Source of the DNA: Emmonsiellopsis sp. PD_33
Lineage: Eukaryota > Ascomycota > Eurotiomycetes > Onygenales > Ajellomycetaceae
DNA length: 64,000 nt
Assembly (NCBI GenBank): GCA_032988165.1
Contig: JANTQF010000047.1
Location: 1 to 64,000, forward strand
Reading direction: 5' to 3'
The notes below the pieces were generated by a model that was given only the letters and a program-made list of their open reading frames with translations, searched no databases and was not told the origin of the DNA. Positions 33,629-44,962 of the stretch are shown one piece after another; the first letter of the stretch is position 1, and each line of letters opens with the position of its first letter. The position numbers and the translations under genes are program-made.

Positions 33629-35383
33629 ATGAGTATGGACGCTGGCGGTCTAGCTCAGATGACTTACAACAACATGTCTTTCAACGGCGGTTCCCTTGGC
33701 GTTCCGGGTTCTGGTTTCGCGTCGCGCGGGAAGGGTTCTCATATCAAACGTCTTTCCGTCCCTCATCCCTCCAAAATTGGCCCCATCGATGAGTCCACGT
33801 CGTCTCCTTCCGTTTCTACCCCACGGACCAGCCGTTCCCACCTCCTTGCTGGTCTGAGGACTGCTCCAAAGCACTCTCCGGCCCCGCCGGCTACGGCTCC
33901 CTTGTCGCAGCAACAGCACCGTTTGCCGATGGATCATTCCAGATATGGCGTGCAACACGGATATGCACAGCGTGTGCCGCAGACTGCCGCATCCGCATCG
34001 TTTCCCAACCAGGGTAATCAATATGGCTACCAGCGTTCCAGCGGTCGGCCTCAGATGTACTCTCTGCCAGAACACGTGCTTGCTCCCCCAACAATCGATC
34101 TGCCGGTTGACGAGAATGGAGAGCCAATCGATGAGCGCCTGTATGCGGAGCTCGTTTCGACAAATCTTTTCCTTGCCGCGCAGCAACAGCGGTTACAGGA
34201 GCAGCTTGCATCCGTAACTGCGGCTGCCCAGCAATTCCAAGGCCTGAATCTTGGTGGTTTGTCCATGGGAGCTCAACAGCAGATGCTGAACACTCCGAGC
34301 ATGGGTTATTACCAGCAGCAAGCGCAACAAGGAATGCAACCCGTTGTGCAGCCTGTTCCCGGCTATCCTGGTGTTTTCTCAGTCTACAATCCGATGACCG
34401 GACAGCAGAACTTCGTGGTGGATAACAGCGTGCAACACGAGGAGCCCGCTTCCGCCTCTCGTACGGAACGTTTCCAGTCTCCCATAGCGGAGACCCCGAC
34501 TTTCCGCGCCCAAGTTTCTCCGCCTCCAGAAAACCGACCGTCGCCAGTTCATAGCCGGCCATCCCACACGCCTCCAAGACAGGCTCCAACTCCCCCACAG
34601 CAAGATGTTGCTCCCCTTCCCCCTCCTTCGGCAAATGCTTTCCGACGCAATCACAAGAAAGCACCTTCTTTGGTTACCGCTATCAAAGTCGGCAATGAGG
34701 TGGGAAAGAATGTCCCGCCAAAGTCTGCTCCCTTGCCTACACCTCTCACAGGTACCTTTGGCCCTGGCCAGGCCCGCGCCGGTGAACATCCAACTCGCCA
34801 ACCTCGCGGACCCCCTTCGCTTGAGGAACTGATTGAAAAGCCAACCTCGAAACACGAGGGCAGCAAGAACTTTGCAACACGTCAGCGGCGCCGCGCCGTG
34901 CATAATCTCGTGCGGGCCGGGTTGGAGCGCCGAGGCGAGTCCCGCGGGTCCCTGCATACGGGTAGTGGAGGAAGCGTGACGCCATCTAGCGATGTCGAGT
35001 TTAACTTTTCTGGCTCTGACGGGGACGAATCAGGAAACCGCAGCGCTAGCCTCTCCAGCAAACCAAGCCTCGGGAGCCTCCGCGCAGTGGCCAACGGTGC
35101 CATCGGGTCCGAGAGGAAGGAGAAAGACCTCACCTCCCGCACTCGTGGCTCCACGGATAGTCTGTACACCGCTGCCACCGTCAGCAGCGATGAAGGCACT
35201 TTTGTTGGCGGGAAGCTGATGGAGGTTCGATCTGATGAGGTGATACCCACGCCAACCACAGCGGCTGTAGTGGCTGGCCATGCTACTTCCGCCATGGGCG
35301 GTCAGGGACAGGGCACCGGACGACGCAAGATGCCCATGTTTGTGCTCTCGAGCGCTGAGAAGCGTAAGAGCCCGGCGCTGTGA
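33629..35383 (+). CDS. Conserved-looking low-complexity protein, function unknown
   Basis: Intronless frame of 584 aa from ATG 33,629 (MSMDAGGLAQMTYNN); ten further in-frame codons upstream lack an ATG. I do not recognise a named domain. The N-terminal 150 residues are Ser/Pro/Gln-rich. A more ordered segment at about 150-210 (LPEHVLAPPTIDLPVDENGE, then a Gln-rich helix NLFLAAQQQRLQEQLASV) looks coiled-coil-like. The middle is Pro-rich. A basic block, NFATRQRRRAVHNLVRAGLE (about 410-430), is followed by Ser/Gly-rich sequence. The C-terminus RRKMPMFVLSSAEKRKSPAL ends in a short basic stretch. Clean coding bias over 1.7 kb and an orderly leader support a real gene. Signalling or RNA-binding adaptor roles are only guesses. 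Confidence 0.8.
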   Translation: MSMDAGGLAQMTYNNMSFNGGSLGVPGSGFASRGKGSHIKRLSVPHPSKIGPIDESTSSPSVSTPRTSRSHLLAGLRTAPKHSPAPPATAPLSQQQHRLPMDHSRYGVQHGYAQRVPQTAASASFPNQGNQYGYQRSSGRPQMYSLPEHVLAPPTIDLPVDENGEPIDERLYAELVSTNLFLAAQQQRLQEQLASVTAAAQQFQGLNLGGLSMGAQQQMLNTPSMGYYQQQAQQGMQPVVQPVPGYPGVFSVYNPMTGQQNFVVDNSVQHEEPASASRTERFQSPIAETPTFRAQVSPPPENRPSPVHSRPSHTPPRQAPTPPQQDVAPLPPPSANAFRRNHKKAPSLVTAIKVGNEVGKNVPPKSAPLPTPLTGTFGPGQARAGEHPTRQPRGPPSLEELIEKPTSKHEGSKNFATRQRRRAVHNLVRAGLERRGESRGSLHTGSGGSVTPSSDVEFNFSGSDGDESGNRSASLSSKPSLGSLRAVANGAIGSERKEKDLTSRTRGSTDSLYTAATVSSDEGTFVGGKLMEVRSDEVIPTPTTAAVVAGHATSAMGGQGQGTGRRKMPMFVLSSAEKRKSPAL

Positions 35384-36594
35384 GAACGTATTTTCTTTCT
35401 CTTGCAATCGATCGGCCCGATTTTGATTGCATTGAACAGGATCGAAATTGAACGCGTGACGGGTTGAAATTGAGAACATGAATGCCTTGGTTTAAAATCT
35501 GTGTTTTTCTTCCTTTTTCTTTCATTTCATTCGGTGGGAGGGATGGCACATTTACATCTTGCTTTTCCATTTTCTCATCTCTTACAGGGGTTTGGGTCTT
35601 TTCACAACTACCAACAAATACGCGGTTAAAACCTTACACAGAAACAAAACAAAACAAAACAGCCAGATGAGCTGGCCGCATTTATACCTTTTATTTTTCC
35701 ATTATTTTCCGACTTACGCTATTCTCCACGGCTGATTTGATAACCTTTTTTCCCATGTCATTATTATATTCTACTTTTGAGCTCTTTTGTCTGAAATTTC
35801 TTCTGCGCTTCCTAGCACTAAGCAGTCTTTTTGTCGAAATTGTTAACGAAACCAACACACTACACTACACTACAACTATCTATGAATTGATTGATCGAAC
35901 TTGAATCTTTTTTTTTTCTTTCTCATCCGTTTCTTTTCAATCTTTTCTAAGTTTGATTCTAATCGTTCTACCATTCACTCCTTCAACCCCCCCCATTTAT
36001 TCATCCGCCTTTACTTCAAACCTGAAGATAGCTTTTGAAAAAAATACCCCAAATACAATACAACATAACATAACCAATACTGTCAAAGCTGTCTCTATCT
36101 TTCCATATATCTATCTATCTATCTACCCTCTGGGAAGTTAGTTAGTTAGCTGGCTAGCTTGGCGAGTATATTTTGCTAAATACTTTACTCTCCCGTTTAC
36201 CTACCTCCATACATTACCGAACGAACATGCAGTCCACCTCGATCCAGCACTCTTCAGATAGGTGTCTGCTCTACGTACATACACCCAAATTGCTCAACTT
36301 AACGGAAGAAAAGTTCAGGAGAAATGACAAGCAACTTGCCTAGTCATGTTTGGCTAATCTGCCTGTTTACCTGACTTGTATCTAATCAACGAACGAACGA
36401 ACAGACAAATGAACTAACATATCCAAACACCAATAGCACCAAGCAGGTTGAATATGACTGTCAGCATCGCCCAATTCCATGCATCTGCATTTGGAACGTC
36501 AATTCGAAACCAAAATAATGGACCATGAACTAGCACGCCAGAGACATAACAAGAAACCGAAAATGCACAAACCAAACAGAACTACTAGTAGACA
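35384..36594. other. Convergent spacer, 3' flanks
   Basis: T-rich then A/C-rich DNA between two converging genes, with (CTAT)n near 36,108-36,126 and (TTAG)n near 36,138-36,148. No gene seen. Confidence 0.5.
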
Positions 36595-38178
36595 TCAAGG
36601 GAGTTGAACAAGAGGTAAACGACGCTGTCCCATTTGAACTCTTCTCTCATCCTCCCATTTCTGTGCATCCATCTTGTCCCTCTTACCAAACTGTCCCATT
36701 CTATGCGCACTTATCCGCCACCAATCAGGTAGTGCCGCCATTCGCTTCCCCCACTCCGTCAGAAGCGGTGCTTCGAGGCAATCTCCTATCTTTGGAGTAT
36801 CATTTGGGGTAAATGAAACGTGCTCAAATGCGAGAACAGCCACGAATCTCTCCAACGTGTGCGAACTATATGGTTTCACAAGGCCAGCACGTTGCAATGA
36901 TGTCACCGCCTGCATCACCCATCCCAGTCCATTGGGTGTTGATCCAGTGGGCACCTGCTGTAGTAGTGCCTTGATCTCTTGCAACGTGACTTTTGGCGGT
37001 ATCTTGGCTATCAAGACCATCGCTGCCAACCTATTTAGCCCTCCCATCCCCAGGGGCAGGTGCTCGAACTTGGGAATCCCATTGCAGTCTTCGGAATCGC
37101 GGCAGCTGAAGGTTAATAAACCGTATTTTATATTAAACCGATGGTCTTCTTCTGCGTGCGATTTAGGGGTGATTACGATACGCCATGCGAAGACACCAGC
37201 CGTGGGCACGATTGGAATCCGGTTAGTAGTCTCAGGGAGTTGCAGGACGATGAAGATGCGGCGTTTGTTCCAGGCCAGTCGAGTTAGACCTGTGGAATTA
37301 GCAAACAATGATTTTACCAGGCCAGATTGTGTATAAAACTGGTTTTATCTGGAGTTGGGAGGGGTGAGACTGTAGTGGTCATACCTCTGGCCCGTATTCT
37401 TTCCGAGCTCTTTTCATACCTCCTTCTCCTACCGCTAGATGAGCTCGGAGGCATCCCCCCTTTGGGAGCTCTGACGCTGCCGCTGTTGTTTATGGAGTCA
37501 TTGTTCTGGGGGCGCTCGTATGCAGGCGCAGGATCACTAGGGTCTACATTCTTAGGGACTATACCCAGAGTCTCCTCTTCAGAGCTGTCGTCTGGGACAT
37601 ATGTAGTTTTATAGATCATGTCAGTGACTAGTGTCGGTTGTGAGGTAGCTGTATTTGCCGCATCCGTAGGACCCTCATTTAGGGGAGTTATCTCAGGATT
37701 CGCTCGCCCTTTGCCCTTGTCTACCCTATGACTGGTTCTGGAGGCCATGTCACTAGCCGGCTGAGAGATGGTTATATCTTCGGCTACTTCAGCATCCTCA
37801 GGGTCTTCATGTAGGGGAGTTATCTCAGGAGTCGCTCGCCCCTTGCCCTTATCTGGCCTGCGACTGGTTTTGGAGGTCATGTCACTGGCGGGTTGAGAGG
37901 TTGTTATATCTTCGGCCATTTCAGCATCTTCAGGGTCTTCCTGTGGGGGGGTGATCTTTATCTCAGGAGTTGCTCGCCCTTTGCCCTTGTCTGGCTTGTG
38001 ACTGGTTTCGTTGGCCATGTCCTTGACTATCGGTTGTGTGGTAGTTGTATCTGTCTCAACCGCATCCTGCGCAGAACTTGGCTTTCCAGAAGTCGCGTCG
38101 CTGGGTTCGGCTATTTGGAGTTGTTAGTTGACAGTATAGACTGGGTCTGTATGGATCTGATGCGGCGGACTTACACAT
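36595..38178 (-). CDS. Unknown protein with tandem repeats of about 44 residues
   Basis: Three exons: 38,175-38,178 (ATG plus T only), 37,385-38,110 and 36,595-37,289, giving 474 aa. The 4-nt first exon splices through GTAAGT...AATAG so that the protein starts MSEPSDATSGK. Exon 2 carries three tandem units, each with DKGKGRATPEI, an acidic EDPEDAE stretch and SQPASDM, and a more decayed fourth before them. Next come acidic PDDSSEEE and a basic RRRRYEKSSERIRARG. Exon 3 encodes a globular-looking region (LTRLAWNKRRIFIVLQLPE ... WKFEHLPLG-like core ending PDWWRISAHRMGQFGKRDK) without a domain I know. Highly charged repeats suggest a flexible N-terminal arm. No signal peptide or membrane segment. 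Possibly lineage-specific and fast-evolving. Confidence 0.75.
37617..38018 (-). repeat. In-frame tandem repeat, three units of about 132 bp
   Basis: Inside exon 2 of the preceding entry. Units share DKGKGRA-PEI followed by an acidic block and a DM at the end; the third unit is the most divergent and has lost EDPEDAE. All units differ by in-frame changes only. Confidence 0.8.
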
Positions 38179-38900
38179 TTTGTCTTAGTTAAGTGAAGTC
38201 GAATTTGAAGCGGCGGATAAGAGAGTGTGTTTGTTCCCCGTTTTTGCGCTCGGCCTGATTGGACTAAACGAATGTGTCCGGGTGTAAGTGTAAATATCAA
38301 CGGCAGAACGAACGAATGGCCAGTTAACGTGCCGTGAAAAGAAATAGCCAACCGAAGAAAAAAAAGACGACAATCCAGAATATAGCAATTAAGCAATAGT
38401 CATATGTGGACATTTCCATATCAAACGAGTGTGGGCGATGCGGGGGATAACATGGGGACATGAGTACTCTAGATGCGAATGAACGAACGGATGGGGTATG
38501 AAGAGAACGAGACGTGGGAGAGTGAGGTTGGGATTGATATGGGGATTGTTTTGATGAAACTGTATAGAAGCTACAGCGGAGTTTGGTTGTGTCTGGGGAA
38601 GGGATGGGGGATAGGGGTAAATAGGGGTAAATAGGGGTAAGGACAACCGCTGCGCTGCGCCATTCCTGAGCATAATTGGGTAGACAGCACGAATAGACAC
38701 TTCAAATTTCACAATTTTGTATATTTTAAGCTGTAGGTATTCTTGTGACAAACCTAGGATGAATGGATCCGAGTCCTGGATGTAATATTTTACTAAGGCT
38801 ATGTTCAATCAGAATAAAAAAGCATGTAAAATCCCCCCTCTCAATATCACGCTCAATCATATCTCGTATTGGTACCCATACATTTCCTCGAATAAATAAA
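38179..38900. other. Spacer with a 10-bp tandem repeat
   Basis: About 720 bp without a gene. It contains the promoter side of the repeat-protein gene and the 3' flank of the MFS gene. ATAGGGGTAA is repeated three times at 38,612-38,640. Confidence 0.5.
38612..38640 (+). repeat. (ATAGGGGTAA)3
   Basis: Three tandem copies of a 10-bp unit. It superficially recalls telomere-like G-rich repeats but does not match TTAGGG. Confidence 0.75.
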
Positions 38901-40784
38901 TCACCCAGCGCAATATGTACTCTTCCCCCTTAAAAACTCCCCATACCTCCACAGCAAAAGCGGCGCCACGATCCCAAGCACCAACGAAATAAACGCCAGC
39001 ACACTATTCCCCCAGCCCAACCCAAGCGCCCCGTACAAACTCGGCGCAAAGAGCGGGAAACTGAACCCCGCCAACGTTCGCAGAAACGCCGCCGCTCCAG
39101 TCGCAGATGCGGCGTACTGGGTGTACGCATCAACAACGTACGCCTGGGCGCACTGGAACCCGATAATTAGCCCGATGGAAAATATGACAGATGCGAGGTT
39201 GGGAACGATCCAGTGGATCTGGAAATGCGCTGTCCAACCGTAGAGGAAGAATCCAATGGGGACTAGAAGACCGCCTGGGAGCATTAGGGGGATGCGGAAT
39301 TCGGGGCGGCCGGGGTGGTTGTAATGCGCTTTGAGATGGCAGTAGAGCTGATAAATGGATGGCGAAATTGATTAGAAAGAGGCGGATTATGAAGAGAGTT
39401 AGGGATTGCTAACCTTGTCCATTAAGGGGGCACAGATTTGGAGACCGATGATAAATCCTATCCCGAGAGAGATGTAATTTAAACTGGCTATGTCGGTGGG
39501 TTGGTGATAGGATTTTTCCCATACCAGAGGGAAAGATGACAACCTTTCATTAAATTAGAATCTGGCTTGGAAGATAGGAAATATCGGTACAATCCACAGA
39601 GGATACATACACAAGATACATCAAACCATATAGGTATGTACGATATAGTGCAAGGGCCTGGATTGTGGGCTGTGTAAATAGCATGATGAATGGCCTGACA
39701 AGGGATTTTCTCAATAGTTTCCCAAACGTTCGGTTTTCGCTTTCCCATTTGGTTCGGAGAGCGCTATTACCAGTACTCTGTCTTAACTTCTGTGCTTTTA
39801 CGGCCAAGATCTTAGGAGCATATGTCTCGTGGAGGAATAAGAAAGCAACAACCTGGACGCCGGCGTCAACGATTGAGACTGACCAAAAGACCCAGCGCCA
39901 TGTGGTATATTTTGCTATAAATCCTCCGGCTGCATGATTGTTAGCTTGCTGGTAAGCTCATAAGGCCATGTGGGTTACTCACCAATGGGGCCAACTGCAG
40001 GACCAATGAAGGGGGCCAAGCTGTATATGGCGATAGACTTGCCACGCTCCTCAGCTTTCCAACAATCACTAAGGACACCTCCACCCAGCTATTCTCAACA
40101 TTAGCTTGTTAAGAATGCACCGTTGGACAGGCTAAACGTACAGCTTGGGGCGCACTTCCACCAATTCCACTAAGAAACCTAAAGGTAAGAATTTGAGTCT
40201 TGTTCTTTGAAAAGCCACAGGCTGTATTGAAGACGAGAAAGAACAGGTTTGCCAGCTGCAGTACCGTCACACGGCCGAATATCTCAGAAAGGGGTCCCAG
40301 CAAGAATGGGCCAATGGCATAGGCAAGCAGGAAGATTGACATGACCAAAACTTGCTCCATAGAAGAGGTGATGTTAAGCTCTTTAGCCACGACATCTAAG
40401 GCGGGGGCTACCATGGTGGAGGAGACGGGGGATATAAATGTGAAAGAGGAGACTATTATGATAGCCACCCATTTCGCGCGACGAGTCCAGTTAAGAGGAT
40501 TTTCTGGGTCGTCTGGCCCAGACCAAGTTACCTGGATCAAGTTAGTAACTAGAAATATTGAGAGACATATGCAGATTTACCAAATTTGGATCTTTAATAG
40601 AGCTTGGTCTGCGACTCAACGGTCCTTCAATCATCGCTGCATCCCGATCCGTCTTATCCTGCTCGGAACCGGCCGTTTCCTGGCTCAAGTTTATGCCGTC
40701 TTCTGGCCCCCAGTGCCCGCCATATCGGTAAGGTCCAAAGTTGCCTGATGGGGAGTAGGCTGGTGAAGGAGGGTTGTGATCCAT
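38901..40784 (-). CDS. Major facilitator superfamily transporter, DHA1 (drug/polyamine) type
   Basis: Six exons: 40,581-40,784, 40,142-40,531, 39,983-40,088, 39,611-39,929, 39,414-39,543 and 38,901-39,347, giving 531 aa with phase kept at each GT...AG junction. About 70 hydrophilic N-terminal residues end in VTWSGPDDPENPLNW, the hallmark of fungal DHA1 H+ antiporters. The motif A region is LLGPLSEIFGRVTV, and RFLSGIGGSAPQA lies in the N-half. The segment GGGVLSDCWKAEERGKSIAI is the conserved TM4-5 loop, followed by YISLGIGFIIGLQ and a final hydrophobic LGLGWGNSVLAFISLVLG. Twelve membrane segments are expected in the plasma membrane. Substrate cannot be read; polyamines or xenobiotics are usual. 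ATG at 40,925 would add 47 residues but is less typical. All exons look intact. Confidence 0.88.
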
Positions 40785-40980
40785 GGAGAATTCCGTAAAT
40801 TGCAACGGTGGAAGCTGATAATTGTGTATAGTCTCTGATTGGGAAAGATGGAAAGAAGACCTCCTCCAGAAGTGGTGATTATTTATCCCCATTAAGTCAG
40901 ACTTGGAGGACTTTGTTTTAACCAACTGACTAAATCAATATAAACAAACGGGGCGCTTGAGAACGGAATGAACACGGGAA

Positions 40981-41376
40981 CTAGACCTTCTTGTCCTTCT
41001 TGCGACTCCGGAATGGTCCCAGATCGAAGGCCCGCGGACATGCATCAAGAAGACAAAGATCATTCCAAGAAGTCGACACGGAGCTATGTCCAGGGCACAC
41101 GGCACGGCCTGGGCGAGAGCCATTTGATTCTGTTCCTGGATCACTGGGGATGCCCGAGCACTGCGAGCATTGCTGCCCAGACGGAAAAGGGGTCCGGGGC
41201 ATGGAACTGCTCACCCAACCACCGGCTTGTATAGACTCAGGATTTGCATTTCGGCATGGGATGTTGTCGTCAGCCTCGGGGCAGGTTGGTTGTGGTCGTC
41301 GCACGCAATGCAAGCAAAGCCACAGCGTTGGAAACCTGGTCAGGTTAAGCATGGGCCGCGTGTGCTTTTTTATCAT
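40981..41376 (-). CDS. Doubtful small Cys-rich ORF
   Basis: A 131-codon frame with CxxC pairs (WLCLHC and QQCSQC) plus several single Cys and a basic end (FRSRKKDKKV). Paired CxxC motifs around a WLCLHC core recall small zinc-binding fungal proteins, but I cannot name a family. The plus strand carries an equally long frame (40,991-41,416), so chance is a real alternative. It lies in the 1.5-kb divergent gap between the MFS and glycerate kinase genes. A shorter start at the MLNLTRF Met is possible. Confidence 0.3.
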   Translation of the reverse strand: MIKKHTRPMLNLTRFPTLWLCLHCVRRPQPTCPEADDNIPCRNANPESIQAGGWVSSSMPRTPFPSGQQCSQCSGIPSDPGTESNGSRPGRAVCPGHSSVSTSWNDLCLLDACPRAFDLGPFRSRKKDKKV

Positions 41377-42318
41377 GAAGTTAACTATAATTAGTTGGTT
41401 AGCTATGCTTAACTAGACGAGCGCTAGGAGGAGAAGAGATAAGCTTATTTGCGGAGGTTATTGTTAGACCAGAAGAAGGTTCGGTGGCGCTCGCTTGTTT
41501 TCTCGCAGTTAGTATTCCATGGAGATACATTCTTCAACTTGCTACCCGGATTATCCATGTGCGGGCTATTATCCATGTCGATACGTCAAAGTATGGGCTG
41601 TTTGTTCTAGTGCCGTGCTTAGTTGACCCCTTTATCTCCCGGAATGAAACAAAATACAGCACCCCCAATTAACAGAGGCCTTATAGGGGGTGGACGTCAT
41701 CCAATATCAAACAAGTAACTAGCAAATGGCCAAACCACGTTTGCAAGGCTGACTTGGAAGATTAAAATATCCCGTGGTTGGAAATCGATTCACCCCGAAT
41801 GGAGTCTATCCCCTGTTCTACTTTGTTAGTTCAACTATGCCTACGCAACCCACCCAAAACCCGGAACATGTCGTGTGCCAGTATGCCACCCTGGGGATAG
41901 TTGGGCATATGGCCTACCTTGGCTGGTTGAATCAATTGGAGCCTCCCCGGTCTTCTATACGCGTCCACAGGCCACTTTGGTGTGGCGCAGACATTAAGCG
42001 TTGACATCCGAGATAGAGAGTTTGAACTACGACCTTCAACAAATCGCCCAGATGTCGATGAAGTGGTCTGCCGTCCCGTGTCGCCTCTGCAGTGTCTCAG
42101 TTCTTCTTGATATGCGCTCTGGTACGTATGAGCCAGCCTGTGTGTGTGTGTGGCATGGCAATGGCATCATTGGACTTGATAATGAGTCTGATGCCCGGAA
42201 ACATTGGAGATGCATCGCATACATCACCGTCACTTCAGAATTATCCCGTTATACCTACTATTTGCATGTAGCAAAGAATTCTCTCGTTAGCTTTGTCATT
42301 GGTCGTTCCCCCCCAGCC
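41377..42318. other. Upstream region of the glycerate kinase gene
   Basis: About 0.9 kb with no separate gene supported. The glycerate kinase frame stays open back to about 42,001, but the extra sequence (Cys/Trp-rich, no family match) looks like leader rather than protein. Confidence 0.4.
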
Positions 42319-43620
42319 ATGGCCCCTATCGTCCATACAACAAATATTGAAGTACAGGATGCCACCCGCATTCTGACACCCTCCCCAGTCCACACACCCA
42401 GCAATTCATCCCAAAGGACCGATTCTCCTATGAGGATTCTCGTCTGCCCTTCCGGATTCAAAGAAAGTCTTGATACGAATGTCGTTGCTGATTGCATCGA
42501 GGAAGGCATTCTGCGGGTAGCCCCCGATGCCATCGTCCGAAAGACCCCCTTATTTGACGGGGGAGAGGGATTCGCTCGCGCCCTCACCCTTGCTACTGGA
42601 GGAGAGCTTCGAATCCTGACCATCACTGGACCGGTGAATGTGCGGCTGTCCTCGCATTACGGCCTGCTTGGAAGGAAGCGCCCGAAAACCGCAGTCTTAG
42701 ATATGGCCGCCGCAGCCGGTTTGCGCCTAGTACCGAAAGCTCTCCGCAATCCCACTGTGACGACCACCTACGGTGTTGGCGAGCTCGTTTGTGCTGCCCT
42801 TGGGGAAGGGGTCGAACGCATAATCATTGGATGCGGAGACTCGGGGACTTGCGATGGTGGAGCTGGAATGCTGCAAGCTCTAGGTGCACGTTTGTTAGAT
42901 ATCAATGGGCATGAGCTCCCACGGGCTGCTGGAGGGATATCCCTCTGCAAGCTTGCCAGCATCGACTTCACTGGTCTCCATCCACGTCTCAGTCAGGTCG
43001 AAATAGAAGCAGCGTGTAACGGTCGAAATGTGTTGTGCGGTCCCCAGGGCGTTTCTCGCGTATATGGACCCCAAAAGGGCGCGACCATTACCGAAATAGA
43101 AGTCCTCGAAACCGCAATGAACAATTATGCCTTGGTCGCAAGTCGACGGTTGGGCCGTGATGTATCCACGCTCCCTGGCAGTGGAGCTTCCGGTGGACTT
43201 GGGACCGCCCTCTTACTCCTGGGCGCATCCCTGCGGCCCCGTTATGAAGCAGTGACAGAGTACTTCGGCATCAACGACGATTTATTCCGATCTTGCCAGC
43301 TCGTGTTCACCGCGGAGGGGTGCATCGACGCTCAAACCACCCAGGGCAAGATTCCGGCAGAAGTGGCCGTGAGAGCGAAAAAGCATGGCTTACCGGTGAT
43401 TGTGCTTGCTGGGACTGTTGGCGATAATGCAAAGGCGAACTATCTGGTTGGTATCGATGCGTTCACGAGTATAATGCAGGCTCCTATATCACTTGAAACT
43501 GCTATGGAAAATGCAGAAGCACTCTTGAAGGATTCGGCTGAAAGCGTGATGCGTGTTGTTAAGCTGGGTAAATCACTGCAGGCGGCTTCAACGAATATGT
43601 TTGGTGCAAGGTCCATGTAG
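42319..43620 (+). CDS. Glycerate kinase, bacterial GarK/GlxK type
   Basis: Intronless, 433 aa from ATG 42,319 (MAPIVHTTN); the conserved domain begins at MRILVCPSGFKESLD (42,430), and from there to the end is about 396 aa, near the 375-385 of bacterial glycerate 2-kinases. The enzyme phosphorylates D-glycerate with ATP, feeding photorespiratory, serine or sugar-acid carbon into glycolysis. Family signatures seen: PSGFKES near the start, the PLFDGGEGF loop, VTTTYGVGELV, IIGCGDSGTCDGGAGM, LPGSGASGGLGTALL and VFTAEGCIDAQTTQGK. The domain is typical of bacteria; with no introns among intron-rich neighbours, an ancient horizontal acquisition is plausible but unproved. The N-terminal 37 residues are Ser/Thr/Pro-rich and not part of the fold. 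Confidence 0.9.
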   Translation: MAPIVHTTNIEVQDATRILTPSPVHTPSNSSQRTDSPMRILVCPSGFKESLDTNVVADCIEEGILRVAPDAIVRKTPLFDGGEGFARALTLATGGELRILTITGPVNVRLSSHYGLLGRKRPKTAVLDMAAAAGLRLVPKALRNPTVTTTYGVGELVCAALGEGVERIIIGCGDSGTCDGGAGMLQALGARLLDINGHELPRAAGGISLCKLASIDFTGLHPRLSQVEIEAACNGRNVLCGPQGVSRVYGPQKGATITEIEVLETAMNNYALVASRRLGRDVSTLPGSGASGGLGTALLLLGASLRPRYEAVTEYFGINDDLFRSCQLVFTAEGCIDAQTTQGKIPAEVAVRAKKHGLPVIVLAGTVGDNAKANYLVGIDAFTSIMQAPISLETAMENAEALLKDSAESVMRVVKLGKSLQAASTNMFGARSM

Positions 43621-44962
43621 GTAATATAGCCCTTGTAAAACAAGGGCAGTCCGCGTCTTGTTTCTTCCAATTTTCATCTCTTGGTTATTGTATTTCCTCG
43701 CGTTCTCCTGTCTCTCTTTCATTGCTGTTACTGCCTTTTCTTCCCATCTTCGATCCTCGAGGCCGCATACGAACAAGCGAATGAATGAATGGATGAATGA
43801 ATATACGATATGTGTTTTCAAAGCCAGATATAATTATGTTGAAACTTTCGCCGATCTCAAGCTTTATTCGTGTGAATAGAATGTTCTCGACGCGCGTTTC
43901 GGAGCAGAAATGCCTAGAATCAACATTCATTGGTTAAAAACCACATAGCACATAAAGTTGCAGCCTTTTGCATCTGAAGGTGGCTGAAGAGTTCCGCGGC
44001 TGCAATTGTCTTGATCGATAGGGGAAGATACGATTGATTGAGCGGGGTTCAATGTTAAATAGACGTGTTGTATGAGGTGTTTGCTCCCGCCATTTTGCGG
44101 CAGACGAGATGGTCCTTGCCAGCGGATTTGAGTTGCTCGTCGTTTTGATAGAATTCTGGGGTTTGGAATCATCGATCTGTCGTGTCGCGAGGATGCGGCT
44201 TTGAGACATCATATTCCATGAGATTCTGCTCTGGAACAACGCCCGCCGTTTACTGCCCAACCAACCTCGTCCGGACCTTTTGAATGCGGCATTTCGGGTT
44301 TGACAGCAGACTGTTAATTAGTTACCGGCATGAGAAAAGCATCCAGAACTGGCCTCGGGTGTCGATGCACGACAGTGGCCCACAACCTGTTAGGAGCAAG
44401 ATGAATATCCGACCAGAAGCGCAATCGGCGAATGGAGCACACTGCTGTATTCCCCTGGCTCGGAACCATATTCCTTATGTGCGGGTAAAATGTTTATATT
44501 TAAATTTAAATTTTAAATTTGACATTTATTGCTCCCAAGACGGGCGCTAGGCGGGGAATAATCTCGAGTGAACCATGGATCGGGAATATAAAATGCGGGA
44601 GGATGGAGATGCTGTGATACAGCAGTTGCAGATCCGGGCTCCTCGAATAGAATAGAATAGCAAACAATAGCCTGGACCCGGGGGATAATTCGATTGTGGC
44701 CGGTGGTAAATGCAGGAATAAAATAATATTGAAATGGGATGAAGTTCTTTGTTGGCGTTGGGCGCTCGGGCCAAACAAACTCCCGGCCTGCAGAGCCGCA
44801 CCACGTCGACGTCAACGTCGACTTCGACTTCGACTTCAACGACACCTTCGATGACAACAAGACTCTTCTGCTGTCCATCCTCCCCTGCTGGTCCGGCTTA
44901 TATCCACACGCCGCCGTCTCAGTCGACATATAACATCCTCAATTGCATGCTCTGCACCTGCA
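43621..44962. other. Spacer between glycerate kinase and ankyrin genes
   Basis: No gene seen. It has a short AT palindrome block of alternating AAATTT units near 44,492-44,520 and a run of CGTCGACGTC/GACTTC repeats at about 44,803-44,843 directly before the ankyrin gene's leader. The latter contains ACGTCA-like CRE half-sites. Confidence 0.5.
44803..44843 (+). repeat. CGTCGACGTC/(GACTTC)n repeat
   Basis: Short imperfect hexamer repeats about 120-160 bp before the ankyrin gene ATG, in its likely promoter or leader. Confidence 0.65.

Noticed and set aside
38612..38640. Telomere-like repeat
   Set aside because: The unit ATAGGGGTAA is not the fungal TTAGGG repeat and is only three units long inside a gene-bearing region.
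42001..42318. N-terminal extension of the glycerate kinase frame
   Set aside because: The frame is open, but the peptide has no family similarity and the better start is ATG 42,319.
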